From CAYWTS01 sp964461265 (lineage in GTDB: Bacteria; Bacteroidota; Ignavibacteria; Tepidaquicellales; OLB5): a DNA stretch of 64,000 bases. The DNA is taken from positions 1 through 64,000 of the forward strand of contig CAYWTS010000002.1 of assembly GCA_964461265.1 (NCBI GenBank). The letters run 5' to 3'. Each line of letters opens with the position of its first letter. Position 1 is the first letter of the stretch. The position numbers and the translations under genes are program-made. Shown one piece after another: positions 27,408 through 37,274 of this stretch. The notes below the pieces were generated by a model that searched no databases, had not been told where the DNA came from, and was given only the letters and a program-made list of their open reading frames with translations.

Positions 27408-28430
27408 TCAAAACTGGTCAAGGAATCTTACATCATTCTGGAAAAATAATCTTATATCCTGTATACCATATTTCATCATTGCTATTCTTTCAATACCCAT
27501 ACCGAATGCATAACCCGAATAAATTTCAGGGTCGTAACCAACAGCTTTGAACACATTCGGGTGAACCATTCCGCAGCCACAAATTTCCAGCCAGCCGGTA
27601 TTTTTACATGTTCTGCATCCTTTGCTTTTGCAGATAAAACATGTTATATCAAGTTCTGCTGATGGTTCCGTGAATGGGAAATAACTGGGACGTAAACGTG
27701 ATTTAATATCCTGGCCATAATACATCTTGACAAAGTAATTAAGCACAGCTTTAAGGTCACGGAACGATACATGCTTATCAACATACAAACCCTCAACCTG
27801 GTGAAACATAAAATAATTTTTGGGTGTAACTTTTTCATTTCTGAAAACTTTGCCCGGTGATATTATCCTGACAGGAGGTTTATTTGCCAGCATTGTTCTA
27901 ATCTGAACAGGTGATGTGTGTGTTCTGAGAAGCAGTTTTTTACCCTCTTTTGATTTAATATCAAGATAAAAAGTATCCTGTATATCACGTGCCGGATGAT
28001 AGTCGGGTGTATTCAAAGCATCAAAATTCATAAACTCATCTTCTATTTCCGGACCCTCGGCAATTTTAAAGCCAATCCTGCGGAATATATCACAGAATTC
28101 ATTCAATGTCTGAATTAGAATATGTTCTCTGCCGATTGAATGTTTTCTTGCCGGGAGAGTAAGATCTAATTGCTTTTTGCTGCGTTTCTTTTCTTCCTCA
28201 AAAGAACTCTTAGCTGAATTGAACTTTTCATCAGCAAACTTTTTGATATGGTTTAGTTTTTTACCATGAATGCGTTTTTGTTCAGCATCAACTTTTTTAA
28301 GTTCATCAAACAGCTGTGTTATCAAGCCTTTGCGTGAAAGATACTTCAGCCTGAATTCTTCCAGTTCCTGAGGGTTAGATACTCTATAAGACTTGATTTC
28401 AGATTCTATTTGAGCAAGATTTTCAAGCAT
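27408..28430 (-). CDS. pheS: Phenylalanyl-tRNA synthetase alpha subunit
   Basis: 340 residues. An N-terminal coiled coil is followed by class II catalytic motifs: HPARDIQDTFY, LRTHTSPVQIR (motif 2) and GYAFGMGIERIAMMKYGI (motif 3). A Cys-rich insertion CFICKSKGCRTCKNTGW before EICGCGMVHP is seen in some PheS proteins. The 1-nt overlap with rplT (TGATG) suggests coupling. The usual partner pheT does not follow. Confidence 0.96.
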   Translation of the reverse strand: MLENLAQIESEIKSYRVSNPQELEEFRLKYLSRKGLITQLFDELKKVDAEQKRIHGKKLNHIKKFADEKFNSAKSSFEEEKKRSKKQLDLTLPARKHSIGREHILIQTLNEFCDIFRRIGFKIAEGPEIEDEFMNFDALNTPDYHPARDIQDTFYLDIKSKEGKKLLLRTHTSPVQIRTMLANKPPVRIISPGKVFRNEKVTPKNYFMFHQVEGLYVDKHVSFRDLKAVLNYFVKMYYGQDIKSRLRPSYFPFTEPSAELDITCFICKSKGCRTCKNTGWLEICGCGMVHPNVFKAVGYDPEIYSGYAFGMGIERIAMMKYGIQDIRLFFQNDVRFLDQF

Positions 28431-28777
28431 CAGCTCATTGCATATTTAACGATTTCATTGAATGCATCCGGATTATCGTAAGCTATTTGTGCAAGCACTT
28501 TCCTGTTAATCGCAACATTCTTCTTTTTAAGTGCATTGAGCAGCCTGGAATAGGTTGTATTATTTTGTCTTGCAGCTGCGTTGATTCTGACATTCCATAA
28601 AGTCCTCATCGTTCTTTTCTTAAGCTTGCGTCCCGAGTATGCATGCTGTCCTGCTTTTTCAACAGCATGTTTTGCAACTGTTATAACCTTGCTTCTGCGT
28701 CCCCAGAAACCTTTAGCCTTTTTTAAAACCTTTTTCCTTCGCGCCCTTGATGCAACAGCATTTACTGAACGAGGCAT
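28430..28777 (-). CDS. rplT: 50S ribosomal protein L20
   Basis: 115 residues, strongly basic. PRSVNAVASRARRKKVLKKAKGFWGRR and the RMRTLWNVRINAAARQN-type core identify L20. It needs rpmI and infC upstream as the classic IF3-L35-L20 operon, here with an unusual 243-bp spacer after rpmI. A fair Shine-Dalgarno GAAGGAGAA precedes the ATG. Confidence 0.97.
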   Translation of the reverse strand: MPRSVNAVASRARRKKVLKKAKGFWGRRSKVITVAKHAVEKAGQHAYSGRKLKKRTMRTLWNVRINAAARQNNTTYSRLLNALKKKNVAINRKVLAQIAYDNPDAFNEIVKYAMS

Positions 28778-29020
28778 TTATTTTTTCTCCTTCTTTCTAA
28801 AATTCTTTTTATACAATAATAAAAATTTTTTCCAAAATACTTTTAAGTATAGCTTAAATCACAAAGTTCATATTCGACAGCAATAAAAATAACAAAATCC
28901 GATATTCCGATACTAACGAGGTTTTAGGATTTTAATTTAAAGTACTATGTTTCTGAACGTAAAATTTTATATTTTATATAAAATTGTGATATTGGCATAT
29001 AATATCGATAGTAAATGTTC
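28778..29020. other. 243-bp leader-like spacer between rpmI and rplT
   Basis: No gene. Contains an all-A/T hairpin AATTTTATA-ttta-TATAAAATT (28963-28985) and, closer to rplT on the minus strand, TTTG followed after 22 nt by TATTTTGG, a near match to -33/-7 boxes. It may supply a second promoter or an L20-binding leader. L20 autocontrol is known in other bacteria, but its motif cannot be shown here. Confidence 0.35.
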
Positions 29021-29215
29021 TTATGCCAGCAACATTTTCTTCACCCTGCCCTGATCTGCCTTAGATACAAGAGAGGAATGTCTTAAGTGTCTTTTCCTTT
29101 TTGTAGTTTTCTTTGTTAAAATATGTTTTCTGTAAGAGTTTGCTCTTTTAAATTTCCCGGAACCTGTTTTACGAAAGGTTTTGGCAGCACCCCGGTTTGT
29201 TTTCATCTTCGGCAT
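29021..29215 (-). CDS. rpmI: 50S ribosomal protein L35
   Basis: 64 basic residues with the L35 signature MPKMKTNRGAAKTFRKTGSG at the N-terminus and HLRHSSLVSKADQGRVKKML at the C-terminus. Starts 26 bp after the infC stop. Confidence 0.97.
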   Translation of the reverse strand: MPKMKTNRGAAKTFRKTGSGKFKRANSYRKHILTKKTTKRKRHLRHSSLVSKADQGRVKKMLLA

Positions 29216-29240
29216 TAATATTCTCCGTAAAATTTTTAAA

Positions 29241-29816
29241 TTATTTATTTTCTGATACTAAAACTGATTTTTCTTTTTCCCGTGCACGCTTTATTTGTTC
29301 AATTTTCTTTCTTTCAGGAATTAAGATAACATTCAAATTTCTGCCTTCAAGCCTGGGCTGCATTTCGATCCTTGAAATATCGGAAAGTTTCTCGATAACT
29401 TTATTAAGCAGGTTTATGCCGATTTCCTGGTGCAGCATCATCCTGCCTATAAAGATAACCGTAGCTTTAACCTTGTGCCCCTGTATAAGGAATTCTCTCA
29501 AATGTCTGCATTTAAATTCCAGATCATGTGTATCGGTATTAGGGTGAAATCGTATTTCTTTAACCTGTGAACCTTTATTTTTCTTTTGTTCCTTTTCCCG
29601 TTTCTGTTTCTCGTAATTATATTTGCCAAAATCACCCAGTTTGCAAACCGGAGGTTTCGAATTAGGCGATATTTCGATTAAATCCAGAGAACGCTCTCTG
29701 GCAATTCTTAGAGCCTGTGAAGTTTGTAAAACACCCATCTGATTACCATTCTCATCTATCAGCCTTACCTCATGAATATGTATCTGGTCATTGATTCTTA
29801 TCTTTTGGTTTTTGAT
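29241..29816 (-). CDS. infC: Translation initiation factor IF-3 with AUC start codon
   Basis: The family N-terminus KNQKIRINDQIHIHEVRLID lies upstream of the first ATG (29738). The frame reaches ATC at 29814-29816, preceded by AAAGGAG with six bases between. No ATG, GTG or TTG is available in this stretch. Non-canonical AUU/AUC/AUA starts of infC are known to support IF3 autocontrol. From ATC the protein has 192 residues, as usual. Contains both IF3 domains (GVLQTSQALRIARERSLDLI; RFHPNTDTHDLEFKCRHLREFL). Confidence 0.93.
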   Translation of the reverse strand: MKNQKIRINDQIHIHEVRLIDENGNQMGVLQTSQALRIARERSLDLIEISPNSKPPVCKLGDFGKYNYEKQKREKEQKKNKGSQVKEIRFHPNTDTHDLEFKCRHLREFLIQGHKVKATVIFIGRMMLHQEIGINLLNKVIEKLSDISRIEMQPRLEGRNLNVILIPERKKIEQIKRAREKEKSVLVSENK

Positions 29817-29836
29817 ATAATTCTCCTTTAAAAAGT

Positions 29837-31771
29837 TTATTGAATAATTGATTTACTGTCACGTTCTTTAACAATTTTACCGATAAATTCACCAATATCA
29901 AAATTACCGAGATCTCCTTTTTTATGCTGCCTTACCGAAATATTCCCGTTTGATTTTTCTTTATCTCCAAGAATTACCATATAAGGCACTTTCTTACTTT
30001 CCCAGTCCCTGATTTTATAACCGACTTTCTCACTTCTGTTATCGAGTGAAATACGGAAATTTAATTCTTTTAATTTATTTGCTACCGAACCCGCGTAATC
30101 AGCCTGATTATCGGTAATAGGAATAACAACTGCCTGCAGAGGTGCAAGCCACAGCGGGAAGTATCCGGCAAAATGCTCGATTAATATCCCTATAAATCTT
30201 TCAAAACTCCCGAGTATGGCACGGTGTATCATAGCAGGCCTGTGCCGTAATCCGTCACTGCCTTCATAAGTTAAATCAAACCGTTCGGGCATTTGATAAT
30301 CGAGCTGAATAGTAGCAAGCTGCCATTCTCTTTTCAGAGCATCACTGATTTGAATATCTATTTTAGGTCCGTAGAACGCACCGTCTTTCGGTTTAACTTT
30401 GTAATTAACATTATTAGCAACTAAGGCATTTTCCAGGGCTTTCTCTGCAAAATTCCATGATTCTATCTCACCCATAAAAACATCGGGACGGGTTGAGAGA
30501 TTGAATTTCGGGATAAAACCGAAAGTCAGGTAAAATTCATTTACTAGTCTAAGAACACCCGAAATTTCCTGCTGTATCTGTTCATTAGTACAAAATATGT
30601 GTGCGTCATCCATAGTTATCTGCCTGACCCTTAATAATCCGCCAAGTGCACCACGAACTTCATTTCTGTGAAGTCTCCCCATTTCGCTTAACCTTAACGG
30701 CAGGTCTTTATAACTTCTTAAAGTAGATGAATAAACAAGGGTCGATTCCGGACAGTTCATAGGTTTAAGAAAGAACTCTTCATTATCATCAATCACTCGG
30801 AACATATTATCCATATAATGTGAAGTGTGTCCTGATTGTTCAAAAAGTTTCCGTTTCACAAGTATCGGAGTATTTATTTCAGTATAACCGTATTTATCCT
30901 GTAATTCCCGTGAAAATTTTTCAAGCTCCCTGAAAATAACCATTCCATTTGGCAGCCAGAAAGGTGCACCAGGGCTTATTTCATGAAACATCATCAGTTC
31001 AAGCTCTTTGCCAAGCTTCCTGTGGTCTCGCTTTTTTGCCTCCTCAAGCAATGCAAGATATTCATCCAGCATATCTTTTTTCGGGAATGATATACCATAA
31101 ATTCTCTGAAGCTGTTTACGGGTCGAGTCACCCCGCCAATATGAACCAGATACACTTAATAATTTAACATTTTTTATTCTTGAAGTTGACGGGATATGCG
31201 GTCCCCGGCAAAGGTCGGTAAATCCACCCTGATGGTATAACGATACTACATCCTCATCTTTTGCTATATCTTCAAGAATTTCAACCTTATAGGGATCAAT
31301 GCGTTTGGTTTTAAAATATTTGATTGCATCTTCACGCTTCATCTCCTCACGAATAGGAATTACATTGCGTTTGCTTATTTCCATTATCTTTTCTTCTATC
31401 TTCTTCAAATCTTCTTCGGTGAACTTATGGTCAGAATCCACGTCGTAGTAAAAACCATTGTCAATTGCAGGACCAACACCAAACTTGGTGCCGGGAAAAA
31501 GCTCTTCTATTGCCTGTGCCATCATATGGCTGGTACTATGCCAGTAAATGTGTTTGCCTTCTTCATCAGAAAATTTTAAGAATTTAATAGCCGAATCGGT
31601 CTCAAGAGGTTTTGAAAGGTCTGAAGGATTTCCGTTTATTTTACAGGCAATAGCTTCACCTGCCAAACTGCTGCTTATCGATTCAGCAATCTCGTACGGT
31701 TTAGTCCCTTTAGCATATTCTTTTTTGCTTCCATCCGGAAAGGTAATTATTATGTTCCCATTTTTATTCAA
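29837..31771 (-). CDS. thrS: Threonyl-tRNA synthetase
   Basis: 644 residues in the usual order: TGS domain (ITFPDGSKKEYAKGT), editing domain with HSTSHMMAQAI, and a class II core with MNCPES (zinc Cys), GALGGLLRVRQITMDDAHIFC and RPAMIHRAILGSFERFIGILI. The anticodon-binding domain is at the end. Start is TTG at 31771; no ATG before the TGS domain. Lies 3 nt after a secreted-protein gene and 20 bp before the IF3 start. Confidence 0.96.
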   Translation of the reverse strand: MNKNGNIIITFPDGSKKEYAKGTKPYEIAESISSSLAGEAIACKINGNPSDLSKPLETDSAIKFLKFSDEEGKHIYWHSTSHMMAQAIEELFPGTKFGVGPAIDNGFYYDVDSDHKFTEEDLKKIEEKIMEISKRNVIPIREEMKREDAIKYFKTKRIDPYKVEILEDIAKDEDVVSLYHQGGFTDLCRGPHIPSTSRIKNVKLLSVSGSYWRGDSTRKQLQRIYGISFPKKDMLDEYLALLEEAKKRDHRKLGKELELMMFHEISPGAPFWLPNGMVIFRELEKFSRELQDKYGYTEINTPILVKRKLFEQSGHTSHYMDNMFRVIDDNEEFFLKPMNCPESTLVYSSTLRSYKDLPLRLSEMGRLHRNEVRGALGGLLRVRQITMDDAHIFCTNEQIQQEISGVLRLVNEFYLTFGFIPKFNLSTRPDVFMGEIESWNFAEKALENALVANNVNYKVKPKDGAFYGPKIDIQISDALKREWQLATIQLDYQMPERFDLTYEGSDGLRHRPAMIHRAILGSFERFIGILIEHFAGYFPLWLAPLQAVVIPITDNQADYAGSVANKLKELNFRISLDNRSEKVGYKIRDWESKKVPYMVILGDKEKSNGNISVRQHKKGDLGNFDIGEFIGKIVKERDSKSIIQ

Positions 31772-31773
31772 AT

Positions 31774-32946
31774 TTATTTAATTTGGTAATAACGTCTGAT
31801 TAAATCTATTTCTTTAAGTAAAATCCCCCTGTTTACGGAAGAATTAATATAGCCATCAAACAAGTACTGGTTTTCAAGATTTATGTCATTTTCTTTAATG
31901 TTCATTTCGAAATAACTAAGTGCTTCACGCTCACTGCTTAACATCATTTCCGAAGTTGTAGAAAGTGAATCGGATTTAACCCTGATTCCTGCACGCAGAA
32001 GGTTCATCAACTGAGTAAATTGCTTAACCACCTGGTCATTCATGTACACATCGGTTTTTCGGCCTATTATCAAATCCTCATCAATTACCTCCTGGGCTTT
32101 AGCCAGGTATCCTGCCATTTTATCGGAAGGGATAACAGTCTGTGAAGAAATATCATTAAATACCCCCTGTATCTTCGTGTAATATGGTTCATTCTGCACA
32201 AGCTTAACATCTGTTAACTTTGTAAATGTCACGCTCCATACATCATTACTTCTTGCCGAGATTTTTCCTTCAATAGATTTTTTCCCCTGAACGAGGATAT
32301 TTGTACCAATTACTTTTTTAGGGTCGTTGGGAATAACGTATTCGGTTGTTAATGGATTCCCCATATAAAAAATACCAGGTCTTCTTGAAAGATTTTGCTG
32401 CAATACTTCTGCTGTAGTTAAAAGACTGTTATTTGGTCTGTTGATCTCCGAAGAACCTGCCAAAAACTTGAAAACCTGATCCATCGGTGCATAAATACCA
32501 GAAGAAACATAAACAAAGCTTGAGGCTAATTGGTTCATCAATGCCTGATCGCTTTCATTAATTCCCGAATAACCTTCATATTTAATTGAAACCAACGAAG
32601 GTTTGATAGGAAGTGTATAAAAAGCAGGCATAATAATGGTATTGTTCCTTTTGACTGTAAAATTAAGCGCATAATAACTGTCAAAATTCCTTACTGTGTT
32701 AAGTACCAGGTCATCCTTATAAAAGAACTTAACTACTTTCTCGTTACCGGCAGTTATTGTTACAATTAAAACCCAGAGGTTTTCGCGAAAATCTTCATCG
32801 TTAGTGTTTAATGTTATATCGCTTATAGTTATTGTAAACGGGTCATACTGATTAATGATATCCTTTTGCGAATATATCTGAGAAAATAAAACAGACGGAA
32901 GTAAAAATATTACAGCCGTTACTAATATGAATTTTATTTTTTTCAT
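31774..32946 (-). CDS. Exported protein of unknown function
   Basis: 390 residues with a signal peptide ending in LLPSVLFSQ (about residue 22). The mature part is beta-rich at first and becomes helical towards the end (SSEREALSYFEMNIKEND). No catalytic motif and no T9SS tail. It immediately precedes thrS, with 2 nt between its stop and the thrS TTG, so thrS may be read from its transcript. Family not recognised. Confidence 0.65.
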   Translation of the reverse strand: MKKIKFILVTAVIFLLPSVLFSQIYSQKDIINQYDPFTITISDITLNTNDEDFRENLWVLIVTITAGNEKVVKFFYKDDLVLNTVRNFDSYYALNFTVKRNNTIIMPAFYTLPIKPSLVSIKYEGYSGINESDQALMNQLASSFVYVSSGIYAPMDQVFKFLAGSSEINRPNNSLLTTAEVLQQNLSRRPGIFYMGNPLTTEYVIPNDPKKVIGTNILVQGKKSIEGKISARSNDVWSVTFTKLTDVKLVQNEPYYTKIQGVFNDISSQTVIPSDKMAGYLAKAQEVIDEDLIIGRKTDVYMNDQVVKQFTQLMNLLRAGIRVKSDSLSTTSEMMLSSEREALSYFEMNIKENDINLENQYLFDGYINSSVNRGILLKEIDLIRRYYQIK

Positions 32947-33021
32947 TATTATTTCTCCTTTTTAAAATATTAAAACAACCCACCGAGTTAAGATTTAACA
33001 GTACAATACCAAACGAATTCG

Positions 33022-33096
33022 TGGACGGTGCGGGACTCGAACCTGCGACCCCCACGATGTCAACGTGGTGCTCTAACCAAACTGAGCTAACCGTCC
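33022..33096 (-). tRNA. tRNA-Val (GAC)
   Basis: 75 nt. Acceptor GGACGGT / ACCGTCC, D-arm GCTC...GAGC, anticodon stem CCACG / CGTGG with loop TTGACAT (anticodon GAC), T-arm with GGTTCGAGTCC, discriminator A. CCA is not encoded. Confidence 0.97.
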
Positions 33097-33573
33097 GAAA
33101 AATAACAGTGCAAATGCCTTACAGAAAAAAAATTTCCGTAAAATACGGAAAAAACTATTAATTTTTATCTGTAAAGATTTATATTCAAGAATACAAATTT
33201 ATCCAAATTTATATAGAATTTCAAGGATTTATAAGTGGTCACAGGCTCTAAAAAATTTCAGCATTATTAATGTCCAATATTATTTTAATTAAATATTATT
33301 TTATAAACTACTGAAGATTAAAGACTTAATGTTTTTTCTAATACCTTTAATTATACAATTAACAAACTAACATGTAAACTCATTTAGTACATATTTTATA
33401 CTTTACATATTAATAATTACCATGTTATTAACTTAACAATGTGTTAAATAATTGTTTTCTTATAAATTTTAAATAATGTTATATTTGTTAAGTTCATATA
33501 AAAATAATTTATGAATTATTTTTCTTATAATTAACCTCAGGCTTAATCCAAAAAAATTTAAGTATTTTTTATC
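33097..33573. other. 477-bp non-coding AT-rich region
   Basis: No ORF, RNA gene or repeat was recognised. It contains small AT palindromes (for example TTAACAATGTGTTAA near 33431) and leads to the subtilase gene, so a promoter for that gene is expected here. Confidence 0.45.
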
Positions 33574-35697
33574 ATGAAAAAAATAAAAACTCTCCTGATT
33601 TTTCAACTCGTATTGATTTCGTTTTTATTCATATCATCATGTTCCACCGATAAAATAAAACTGGGATACTATAAATATAAAGCACCTGATCCTGCTAAAA
33701 TCATTTCAACTAAAAACCAGGGCTATATCCCGGCCAATCAAATTCTCATAATCCTAAAAGAAGGTTACGGTAAAAATGAAGCTGAAAAAATTGCTTCATC
33801 TATTAACGGAAAAATTGTTGGTGAAATGGAATATATGAATCTTTTCCAGATTGAGAACAACAATTCAACCGAAAATGAATTAATTTCACAGTTAGAGAAA
33901 ATATTGAAAACCGAAGGTGTTGAAAATGCTTTTTCTAACTGTTCAGTGTATCTTTACGGCAGTGAAAATGCAGAATGCAATCCACTGGAGGATTCCGTAT
34001 ATTCAGGAATAAATAGCAAACCTTATGATATGATTGGGCTGAAGAATGCCTGGGATATTATTAAAATGTCAAAAATTAAATTAAATACTGTGAAAGTGGG
34101 TGTAAATGATTCTAAACTCGGAACCAAGTCAAATGAGATAACTGGTGAAACTATGATAGCCGGAAATGATGCAGAAGACCTCGATAACAATACCGGTAAT
34201 ACACATGCTAATAACGTAGTAAATATTATAGGTGCAAATTCAAAGAACGGCGGAGTTAGTGGTGTAGCTTCAATACTTGGTAAGAATCTTAATATTAATG
34301 TAATAGCAACTTGCAATGAAAAACCTGAGCTAACTGAAACTGAAGAAGATATTACCGATATTACAAAGATTAAATACGGTGATGGTAAAACGTACATCAT
34401 GCAAACTTTAGTAGATTTGCAGCGACAAATTGAATCAGGATCAAAAGTAATCAATTGTTCTTTCGGTTTTGGGAATGTAAATCTTTATTATAGTTCCAAA
34501 GGAGTAAAAAGATTTCTTGAAAAAATGTATAAAGAACACCCGGATGTTATTTTTGTTGGTGCAGCGGGCAATTCAAATGAAGATATAAGCTCAATCCCAA
34601 ATATGTGGGGGCATGATTTACCGAACCTTATTACGGTTGGGTCATTAAACCATGAGGGACAGCCTTCTTCTTATACAAATTATTCCGGTTCCCTTGCTGA
34701 AGTGACAATTTCAGCTTGCGGAACTAATATACATGAGAATGGTCAAGTCACGGGAGGCACAAGCTTCGCCGCACCCCAGGTAAGCGGAGTAATAGCAATA
34801 ATGAAATCAATTAATCCAGATTTATCCGCTTCTGAAATTAAAAAAATACTGGTTGAAACCGCATCTAAAACAGTCAATGGAAAGGAAATTCAAATTAAAG
34901 ACCCCCAAAATAGAGGCGGAAAACTAAGCCCATGCTTAAGAGCTGACGAAGCTATTTTAAGAGTAATAAACGATTTAAGAAAGAAAAATGGAGAACCGGA
35001 ACTTAAATTAGAGGACCTTGTTAATCTGGGTAATGTAAACTTAACTTCATCAGGCGGACCGGAAGAATTTACAGTTACAGCTACTATTAATAAAACCACA
35101 CCCGAAGGAGGTACAACACTTGAAATATATATTTCAGGCGGTACTTTTAATATGAGTGATGAGAAAGTTAAAACTCTTAATTCTCCGGGCTCGGTTACCT
35201 GGGTGATTAAAAAACCTGATTTAGAAACAGTATTGCATGTCAAAGTAAAAAGGTTTGATACTGATAACTGCAAAGTTGTATTACTGAAAAGTGTTGTCAA
35301 TGCAAAGACTCTCTTAGGGAAATGGGACGGCGAAATAATACCTGTTAACTGGTCATCCTCAAATGATTTAATAAGGCAGTACTCAGCATCAACCATGGAT
35401 GCTATTATGGGTGTGCCGAAACCTTTAACCTTATTTATGGAGTATGTGGATGAAAATAATGTTTTGATAACTTTGAAAGTTGAGGGCGGGAAGGTTATAC
35501 CCCAGAAAAAATTCACATTTACTAAAAATAAACTGCACTCGGAATTTTACTTTGATATGCATAATTACACTTACGATGCTGAAATTAAGGAGGAAACTGA
35601 CAAAATTACATTAAAAGGAAAATGGAAAACGGTTACTTATAATAATACGGTCACTATGAACGGTACCTGGACAGCTTCTAAAAAAAAGGGAGAATAA
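33574..35697 (+). CDS. Subtilisin-like (S8) serine protease lipoprotein
   Basis: 707 residues. The lipoprotein signal ends FISSC (Cys23). Residues about 50-135 look like an inhibitor-I9-type propeptide. The S8 domain then has Asp179 (VKVGVNDS), His211 (NTHANN), oxyanion Asn333 (GAAGNS) and nucleophile Ser397 (GGTSFAAPQVSG). The Asp and His motifs differ from the usual DTG and HGTHVAG. About 260 C-terminal residues form beta-rich domains with repeats of the TATINKTTPEGGTTLEIYIS type. Probably anchored on the cell surface. Transcribed alone. Confidence 0.85.
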   Translation: MKKIKTLLIFQLVLISFLFISSCSTDKIKLGYYKYKAPDPAKIISTKNQGYIPANQILIILKEGYGKNEAEKIASSINGKIVGEMEYMNLFQIENNNSTENELISQLEKILKTEGVENAFSNCSVYLYGSENAECNPLEDSVYSGINSKPYDMIGLKNAWDIIKMSKIKLNTVKVGVNDSKLGTKSNEITGETMIAGNDAEDLDNNTGNTHANNVVNIIGANSKNGGVSGVASILGKNLNINVIATCNEKPELTETEEDITDITKIKYGDGKTYIMQTLVDLQRQIESGSKVINCSFGFGNVNLYYSSKGVKRFLEKMYKEHPDVIFVGAAGNSNEDISSIPNMWGHDLPNLITVGSLNHEGQPSSYTNYSGSLAEVTISACGTNIHENGQVTGGTSFAAPQVSGVIAIMKSINPDLSASEIKKILVETASKTVNGKEIQIKDPQNRGGKLSPCLRADEAILRVINDLRKKNGEPELKLEDLVNLGNVNLTSSGGPEEFTVTATINKTTPEGGTTLEIYISGGTFNMSDEKVKTLNSPGSVTWVIKKPDLETVLHVKVKRFDTDNCKVVLLKSVVNAKTLLGKWDGEIIPVNWSSSNDLIRQYSASTMDAIMGVPKPLTLFMEYVDENNVLITLKVEGGKVIPQKKFTFTKNKLHSEFYFDMHNYTYDAEIKEETDKITLKGKWKTVTYNNTVTMNGTWTASKKKGE

Positions 35698-35745
35698 AAT
35701 AATAAAACTTATTACTAAATAGAAACTTCTGAAAAACCCGTTGAA

Positions 35746-35765
35746 CAAGGGGCTGCAATCCCTTG
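35746..35765. terminator. Hairpin between convergent genes
   Basis: CAAGGG-GCTGCAAT-CCCTTG followed by TTTGAG lies between the subtilase stop and the purB stop. The same type as CAAGGGG...CCCCTTG at 19724. It may end both transcripts or be a dispersed repeat. Confidence 0.45.
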
Positions 35766-35819
35766 TTTGAGATGATTTAGAATAGTATTTATATTCATCA
35801 AATAGTATTTCAGTATTCT

Positions 35820-37115
35820 CTAAATAATTTTTACCCTTTTAAATATGTAATCAACGTTTTTAAGACTATTATGGTAATTAAAGAGACCTTTCAGGTCATT
35901 TAGGTTTATAATATTCTTGCAACGTTTATCCTGTAATAACAAATCTTGAAGTTCCCTGCCGGTTTCCCAGCATTTCATAGCATTATCCTGTACAATTTTA
36001 TAAGCTTCTTCACGTGTTATTCCTCTTTCAACTAATTTCAGCATAACCTTTTGGGAATGAAGCAACCCGTGAGTCAAGTTCAGGTTTTTTGAAATGTTTT
36101 GTTTATTTACTGCCAGACCATCAATAACTTCAATAGATTTTACAAGCATATAATACAGCAGCATAGTGCTGTCAGGTATTATCATTCTTTCAACAGACGA
36201 ATGCGATATATCACGTTCATGCCAAAGATTAACGTTTTCCATTCCGGCAAGTGCATAACCTCTGAGTATTCTAGCCATACCTGCTATGCGCTCGCAGATT
36301 ATGGGATTCTTTTTATGCGGCATTGCCGATGAACCTTTTTGTCCTTTGGCGAACGGCTCTTCAAGCTCAAGTACTTCTGTTTTCTGCAGATGTCGTATTT
36401 CGGTTGCAAATTTTTCGAGTGAACTGCCAACAATTGCTATTGCCGATAAATACTCAGCATGTCTGTCACGCTGTAGGATTTGTGTAGATATATTCGCTGA
36501 TTTCAATCCAAGCTTTTTACAAACATAATCCTGAACTTTGGGACTGATATGTTCATAGGTTCCTACAGCTCCGCTTATCTTACCTGCAGAAATCGATTTA
36601 ACCGCTTCGTTTATTCGTTTAAGGTTACGTCCCATTTCTTCATACCACAAAGCAAATTTTAAACCAAGCGTTATGGCTTCAGCGTGGACACCGTGCGTTC
36701 TGCCAATCATAGTAAGGTATTTATACCGCTTTGCCTGTTTGTAAAGAACTTTCCTCAGAGCTTCAATCTTTTTAATTATTAATTCACCTGCCTGCTTCAT
36801 CTGAAGAGCCAGAGCGGTATCGAGCACATCGGAACTTGTCATACCATAATGTATGAACCGCGAATCGCTTCCAACGTAAGAACCTACATTTGTCAGGAAA
36901 GCTATTACATCATGTTTAACAACTTCCTCAATCTCATTAATCTTTTTAACATTAAATTTAGCTCTTTGCTTGATTTTTCTAAGTGAAGATGCCGGAACAA
37001 TACCAAGCATTGAATTTGCCTCTAAGGCAAGGAGTTCAATTTTAAGCCATATTGAAAATCTGTTCTCATCCGACCAAATTTTCGCAATTTCGGGTAAGGT
37101 ATATCTTTCTATCAT
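35820..37115 (-). CDS. purB: Adenylosuccinate lyase
   Basis: Catalyses two fumarate-releasing steps of purine and AMP synthesis. 431 residues with TSSDVLDTALALQ, GRTHGVHAEAITLGLK, and the signature GSSAMPHKKNPIICERIAGMAR. Length and motifs match bacterial PurB; argininosuccinate lyase and fumarase have different surroundings of this signature. Confidence 0.95.
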   Translation of the reverse strand: MIERYTLPEIAKIWSDENRFSIWLKIELLALEANSMLGIVPASSLRKIKQRAKFNVKKINEIEEVVKHDVIAFLTNVGSYVGSDSRFIHYGMTSSDVLDTALALQMKQAGELIIKKIEALRKVLYKQAKRYKYLTMIGRTHGVHAEAITLGLKFALWYEEMGRNLKRINEAVKSISAGKISGAVGTYEHISPKVQDYVCKKLGLKSANISTQILQRDRHAEYLSAIAIVGSSLEKFATEIRHLQKTEVLELEEPFAKGQKGSSAMPHKKNPIICERIAGMARILRGYALAGMENVNLWHERDISHSSVERMIIPDSTMLLYYMLVKSIEVIDGLAVNKQNISKNLNLTHGLLHSQKVMLKLVERGITREEAYKIVQDNAMKCWETGRELQDLLLQDKRCKNIINLNDLKGLFNYHNSLKNVDYIFKRVKII

Positions 37116-37274
37116 GCTGTAAAATAAGCAATGTGATGATTATTAATAAGGCATTTCGTGATAAAAAAAGGTATCCCGACACTACATGCCGGGACGTTAA
37201 GGGGAAGTGGATGTGTCAGGAAAAAAAGACTACGAGGTAAATATCCGCATGAGGCAGCAAACACTCATATAATA

